64,000 nt of DNA, from assembly GCA_034620365.1 (NCBI GenBank), contig JAQGEQ010000297.1, positions 418,171-482,170 of the forward strand. Direction: 5' to 3'. The translations under genes were made by a program, and so were the position numbers. The first letter of the stretch is position 1; every line of letters starts with the position of its first letter. The DNA comes from Pegea sp. RAD2-039 (lineage: Eukaryota > Chordata > Thaliacea > Salpida > Salpidae). Positions 59,470 through 64,000 of the stretch are shown here, in pieces. Under the pieces are notes generated by a model. It worked only from the letters and a program-made list of their open reading frames with translations, ran no database searches and had not been told where the DNA came from.

Positions 59470-60160
59470 GAAGGACTAATGGAAAAAGAATCATTAAACT
59501 GAAAGTCAATTAACTTGTGGATAATTTTAAGAATAAAGATTAACTTGTATTTGACTCGTTGAATGTACAGAGTATCTAAGTTGAAGAAGCTGGGACGCTG
59601 TTTATAGCTATCGTGTTTAATATTAAGTTTCCTTCATACTAATCTCGTAAATGTTGCCTGAACAGATTCGATTTTTTTGTCATCACTAACTTGATATAGC
59701 ATGCATGCACTGACAATGTATTGAAGAATTGGACGTACGTACAATTTAAAAAGCTTGATAAAAAAGTAAGGATCCTTAGAATTAAAGTTCTTTAAAATAG
59801 TGTAGACAAGGTTGATTGATTTTCCAGAGACTTTGTAACATAATTGTGCCAATTAAAGTCAAATGGTAAAGTAATGCCGAAGACAAGAACCGAATATATT
59901 TTTGGAATAATAAACCCATTGATGGAATATTGATCCAAGGAATTTGCAGCTGGTTTACGAAGTTATAAGTTCAGACTTTGTTGGCTGGATTCTCAGCTAC
60001 CAATTTGTTGACCAGTTTTCTACAATGTTTAGTGCAGTTTGAAGTTTTGAAGGATTACAAGATAATGGCTTGATTCATATACATACACAATCACAGTGAC
60101 ATCATCTTCTGCCACTAGTCTTCTGATTAGGTCTTCAATGAAAGTTAAATAGATTTTATT
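59470..60160 (-). mobile_element. LINE family 1, RT fragment, minus orientation
   Basis: From about 60150 the minus strand reads the end of the RT finger region and pieces such as LRLFAD-like sequence. The frame 59852-59634 then gives YKVSGKSINLVYTILKNFN, YVRPILQYIVSACMLYQVSD and KKIESVQATFTRLV. It ends in LKIIHKLIDFQF-like sequence near 59480 without the usual 3' UTR, so both ends are lost. Compared with 54445-55134, it keeps the KSINLVYTILKNFNSK frame that is broken there. Confidence 0.8.
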
Positions 60161-60164
60161 AAAA

Positions 60165-63115
60165 AATAACTATGTTTTTTCTATGTTTCAATTTTCAATA
60201 TAAAAATTTCAAGATTTTTTGAACAAGTATATTTAAATAATTATATTTATGTCTATAGCTTAGTCTGAGTGAGTACAAATGAAATACCTGAAAAAAACTA
60301 GAAAAATATAATTAACAGAAGAAAAACAAACAAAACTACAAATCATTTAAAGTAAGCAAACTTTTATGTTAAATAATATAACCACTTTAAAAAGTCTACC
60401 AACTGTTGCAAGATTTAAACAAATTATTCTTCAATATCATTTTTTACAAGCAATAATCTATCATCTTATCAATAGTTAACTCAACAAAATCTAAAAAAAT
60501 TCTTGTTTTTGTCATTAGACAAAAAAATTGTTGATATATATTTTTGATAATGAGTTATTGGTTAAACAGCAAACTCTTAAACACAGTTAAAATTTTGTTT
60601 TTTGCAGTCATGTTACAAAATCCTTTATTGTTAAGCAGTTTACTACTAATCGATTGAGATGATAAAAAGTTTTGGTATAAAAACTATAAAAAGAATTTTA
60701 TTACATCCTTACTTCCTTCTTTAATACTGCTATAAATTAATATATTCTTTTTAAAATCTACGCTGTGTTAGATATTTTCTTGAAAAGTATTAATATTTGG
60801 TTTTGAAAATTAATTATACCTAAACCTTTCTTGTGATTAAAATTAAGATGAAAAAACTTAAATTTTTGTTTTAAATATACAACTGGTTACTGTAAGTGAT
60901 TGTTGATAGTAATAATAGTTTTCAATATTCATTTACTAAAAAATAAGGCTTATCGTGGAAGTCACTTAGACTTAATTCTGGCTACACATGAAACATTTAT
61001 TCTTCATGTTCTTTACTATGATTATAATAATTTTTTTGAATGTTAGACAGGTTTAAAACTACTAAGAAATGCTATTGAAGAAATAGTAGATATTTATTGT
61101 ATGCATAACATCAAAATCTAAGAAGATAAAAGCTTGAAAAAATATAAGTTAATTAATGCCATTTTTAATAGCATTACTAGAAAGCAGAAGTGCCGAAAAT
61201 TAACGACATTAGAAAAAAAAACAGAAACAAATAAATCTTTATACTCATAAGCTTCAAAAATACTTAATTATTTTTATTTTTTACAAACTACTTTCCATAC
61301 TGTAGCTTAACTGGTAATTCTTTATTCTATTTTTCGAAAAAAGCACTCTAAAAAAATTAGATTTATTAAAAATAAAACAATTTATTTGTTAAGTGAATGG
61401 ATAGTTATTGCTATATCATTAACATCATTAACATTTTTGTTAGATTTGATAGTTTGTTATCACTTTTTGAAAAATTATTAACATTTGCTAAAATAATTAA
61501 AACATAAGATAGGTAATATTCAGTTTATATTAAAACAAATTTAAAAACAAAACTTCATAATTTCGTTTGTTTACTGAGGAAAAAAGCTTTTGTACAGTAT
61601 TATTTCTTGTGGTAATATTATTCTAAGTTAGGCAAGCTTTTAAAAACATTCTTTTATAAATCAGTCTGTCATTACATTTTATTAAGTTCTTAGCACAAGC
61701 AAAGTTATCTAAGAGGTCGAACTTGTGACTGTTTAAGACTTATAATTTTGAATATGTCATCGTCTTTTGAAAACTAGGTTTCGAAGAATTCTTAAAAAAC
61801 ATTCAAAACTTGTTACTGATTTTACAATCTAAATAATAACCAATAGCATTAGAATTAAACAAAAATTATTAGATAATACTCCTTCTAGAAGTTTTAGTAT
61901 TTCATTTCAAATATTATTTATTTGTTTTAAACATTCTGAATCAGTTAAATAATTTGTAAATATGATTTTGTTAAATTCAACTATTTTTCACTTGCATCTA
62001 ATAGTTTTTGAATTTTGTTATTTTGCAATATTTTGTTTTTATACTTTTTTTTCTCATTTCTCTCGAAAGTTGTTTATTTAAAAAAATATTATTTTCTTGA
62101 TGATTTAAAACTGTTTGAGCAGTGTTAAGAATTGTTATTAGCTATTGATGATCAAATTCTTACAACATAAAACTTTATAATGAAAATCTCTTCTTCTTAG
62201 CTTGTGTTATTTTTTATCACTCAGGTAACTTTCTAGAAGTCAATATTAATTCATCAAAAAATAATTAGTTTACTGGATAGTTTTGTAAAAAGTCTTTATC
62301 TTTCTTTATATACTTTTCTACTTGATTTTCAAAAATTTGTTCGGTCAGTTTACTCGTATAGTTTTGTTGTAGAAAATGATTTGTTAGAACTTTTAGCTGA
62401 AATAAGCAAAGAAAAGTTGTAAGATTTCATATTTTTGTTTTAATTACTGGGTTTGTTAGAAAGTATACCATATAAATGAGTTTACTTAATATAGATGTTG
62501 GTAGCTTAAATATTCTAACTTCCAATACATTTGGTTAAAAAGCTTTCAGAAAGTCAGAATTGGTTAAATTGATTTGAGTAAAAAGACCATCTAAATGGCA
62601 ATCAGGCAAAAAATGTAATAAGTGCCATATAAGGTATTCAGTTATTAAATGGTTTATTGTGCCTTAGTATACAAAGAAATAGTTTTTTAGATAATAAATT
62701 AGTTTAAGAAATTATGTTTTTTAAATGGCTTTTTGTTTTTTTCATTGACTAAAGATTTTTCTTTAAGTGAAAACGTTTTGGTTAAATTAGGTTTGTTGTT
62801 GTTGTTTTTACTCACTATGAAAACATTCTCTTCTGGTTTCAACATCTGAAACCTAAAAATATTTATTCAATACTTTAAACATTATTCAACTTTATGATTT
62901 TTTTCTGAATAACAAAAGTTAAAATATTGAAAAGTTTTATTTGCTTAAACAAATTTTATTAGCATAAACAAGGAGTTAATTTTTTTCTCTAGGTTTACTC
63001 AAACACTAACAAATTATTTTAAGGAACTCTTTATTCTACAATAAGTTAAATAGCATAAATTCTGTTAATTTTTTATAAAGAATACTTTACTTATTCATTC
63101 TTCTAATTTCAGACT
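60165..63115. other. A/T-rich stretch upstream of the last gene
   Basis: No exon or repeat identified. Long homopolymer-rich and Ile/Phe/Lys-coding sequence on both strands. It would contain the promoter of the gene starting at 63184, but no element can be picked out. Confidence 0.4.
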
Positions 63116-63183
63116 TAAGAGCCGTTCAAATTTAATTTAACTTTTTAACTGTGTCTTTTTTGTTTAAGTTTCAAGCTTTAGAT

Positions 63184-64000
63184 ATGGCAGAATATGAAGA
63201 TGAAACCGTTAATCATGAAATGGTGAATAATCAACAGAATTTTTCCTCAATTGCTGTTAATCATTCTAATCAACCTCCAAGAACTGATGCTACAACTCAT
63301 CAACCTATGTCATTTAGGGATGATACTAGTAGAACCAATACACTTAGCTACCAACAATCTGTAATAAGCCTAAATAATGGGTATTATTCAATAGCTGAAA
63401 ACAGCTTTCAAAATCCATATGGTTTACTAAGTTACTCTTCTGCTTACCCAGTAATAACTAGTTATGCTGCCTTGGAACCTTCCTATGCTGGCCTCCAATA
63501 TCCAGCTTATACAGGTTTCCTAACCAGTAACCTCTATCAAGTCTCGCCCCAAAATCCATTGTACAGTCAAGAACAGATTTTGAGGTCTTATGGTAGTCAA
63601 TGGTTTCACGAAACTCAAAACATGGTTGAACGCATGAGAGAAGATTCAAGACAGGCTAGCCAAGTTGAAGATGCTAGACTCAATCATCTTCACAATCGAT
63701 TTCTGAATAATCAACGAAATACTTCTACACCTGTTGTAGAACAACCTCAGCTGAACCACCTTTATCAATCTCTTCAAAATCAAGATTACAGCTCGCAATC
63801 AGCTACTGCTACAACTGAAATTAATAACATATCTACATTGAATCACCTACAAGCTGAGTATAATTATAGCAATCAGATGTCTTTGACAACTTCAACGAGT
63901 TACTCAAGACCTCAGCAGAGTAATAGACAAATTGAATCATTTAAAATTCGGGGTTGTAATAATTCAGCTGATAATCATTTCAAAGTAAGCCATTACCCTC
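63184..64000 (+). CDS. Q/N/S/Y-rich protein, first coding exon (partial at window end)
   Basis: An open frame starts at ATG 63184 (MAEYEDETVNHEMVNN) with a TAA 50 bases upstream in frame. A ttttttgtttaag acceptor lies just before it, so a leader exon probably exists. The frame is open to the window end for 272 codons. A donor at 63985 (TTCAAA, gtaagc, phase 0) probably ends the exon after 267 codons. The protein is rich in Gln, Asn, Ser, Tyr and Thr. It has an aromatic stretch (YSSAYPVITSYAALEPSYAG, then LQYPAYTGF), a charged helical segment (ETQNMVERMREDSRQASQ) and two NHL(Y/Q)-type repeats. This composition fits the N-terminal low-complexity region of a transcription factor or RNA-binding protein, with the folded domain in later exons, but nothing fixes the identity. 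Confidence 0.75.
   Translation, partial: MAEYEDETVNHEMVNNQQNFSSIAVNHSNQPPRTDATTHQPMSFRDDTSRTNTLSYQQSVISLNNGYYSIAENSFQNPYGLLSYSSAYPVITSYAALEPSYAGLQYPAYTGFLTSNLYQVSPQNPLYSQEQILRSYGSQWFHETQNMVERMREDSRQASQVEDARLNHLHNRFLNNQRNTSTPVVEQPQLNHLYQSLQNQDYSSQSATATTEINNISTLNHLQAEYNYSNQMSLTTSTSYSRPQQSNRQIESFKIRGCNNSADNHFKVSHYP

Noticed and set aside
1..64000. CRISPR arrays, bacterial operons, ribosome binding sites or insertion sequences
   Set aside because: No regularly spaced repeats or prokaryotic gene organisation; introns and LINEs show eukaryotic DNA.

Overview
The window is nuclear DNA of an animal, probably an invertebrate. Genes are broken by GT-AG introns, and the background is very A/T-rich with long gene-free stretches. 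Recognisable pieces are metazoan: a JmjC hydroxylase exon (KDM8/JMJD5-like), a decayed MSH2, an IRE1-like protein kinase and debris of at least two non-LTR retrotransposon (LINE) families. I cannot name the species. A striking excess of the palindrome TGACGTCA around the KDM8 and MSH2 remnants is reminiscent of some tunicate genomes, but that is only a hint.

Layout. 1-800: one intact KDM8-like exon, then higher-GC sequence with a possible degenerate KDM8 C-terminus. 800-10150: A/T-rich, nothing found. 10249-13457 (minus): a six-exon gene for a 368-residue protein with an acidic tail, function unknown. 13500-19000: gene-poor, with possible regulatory islands at about 13.95, 14.9 and 16.9-17.5 kb. 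19.1-28.7 kb (minus): a gene whose largest intron sits in a three-unit tandem array carrying decayed copies of its own exons plus a separate three-exon cassette. 30.2-34.0 and 40.1-43.8 kb: two copies of a 3.7-kb segmental duplication with LINE remnants. 36.5-37.4 kb: a second LINE family (minus). 37.7-39.0 kb (minus): MSH2 pseudogene with intron layout kept and several disabling lesions. 44.6-46.0 and 52.6-53.7 kb (minus): two intact four-exon paralogues encoding roughly 186-residue multi-pass membrane proteins; single-ORF scanning misses them. Between them, at 48.0-49.3 kb (minus), lies an intronless IRE1-like kinase without the RNase domain, and at 51.4 kb a tRNA-like sequence. 54.4-55.7 and 59.5-60.2 kb: LINE reverse transcriptase fragments. 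57.6-58.0 kb (minus): a frameshifted coding remnant of unknown origin. 63.18 kb to the window end (plus): the first coding exon of a Q/N/S/Y-rich protein.

How it fits together. The only cluster of apparently intact genes that looks like a unit is membrane paralogue A - kinase - membrane paralogue B, all on the minus strand. The paralogues share every splice phase, nearly all exon lengths, intron sequence and an upstream block with a TGACGT core, so they arose by recent tandem duplication and may be co-regulated. A functional link with the kinase is only suggested by position. Most of the remainder is decay: pseudogenes, truncated LINEs and local duplications.
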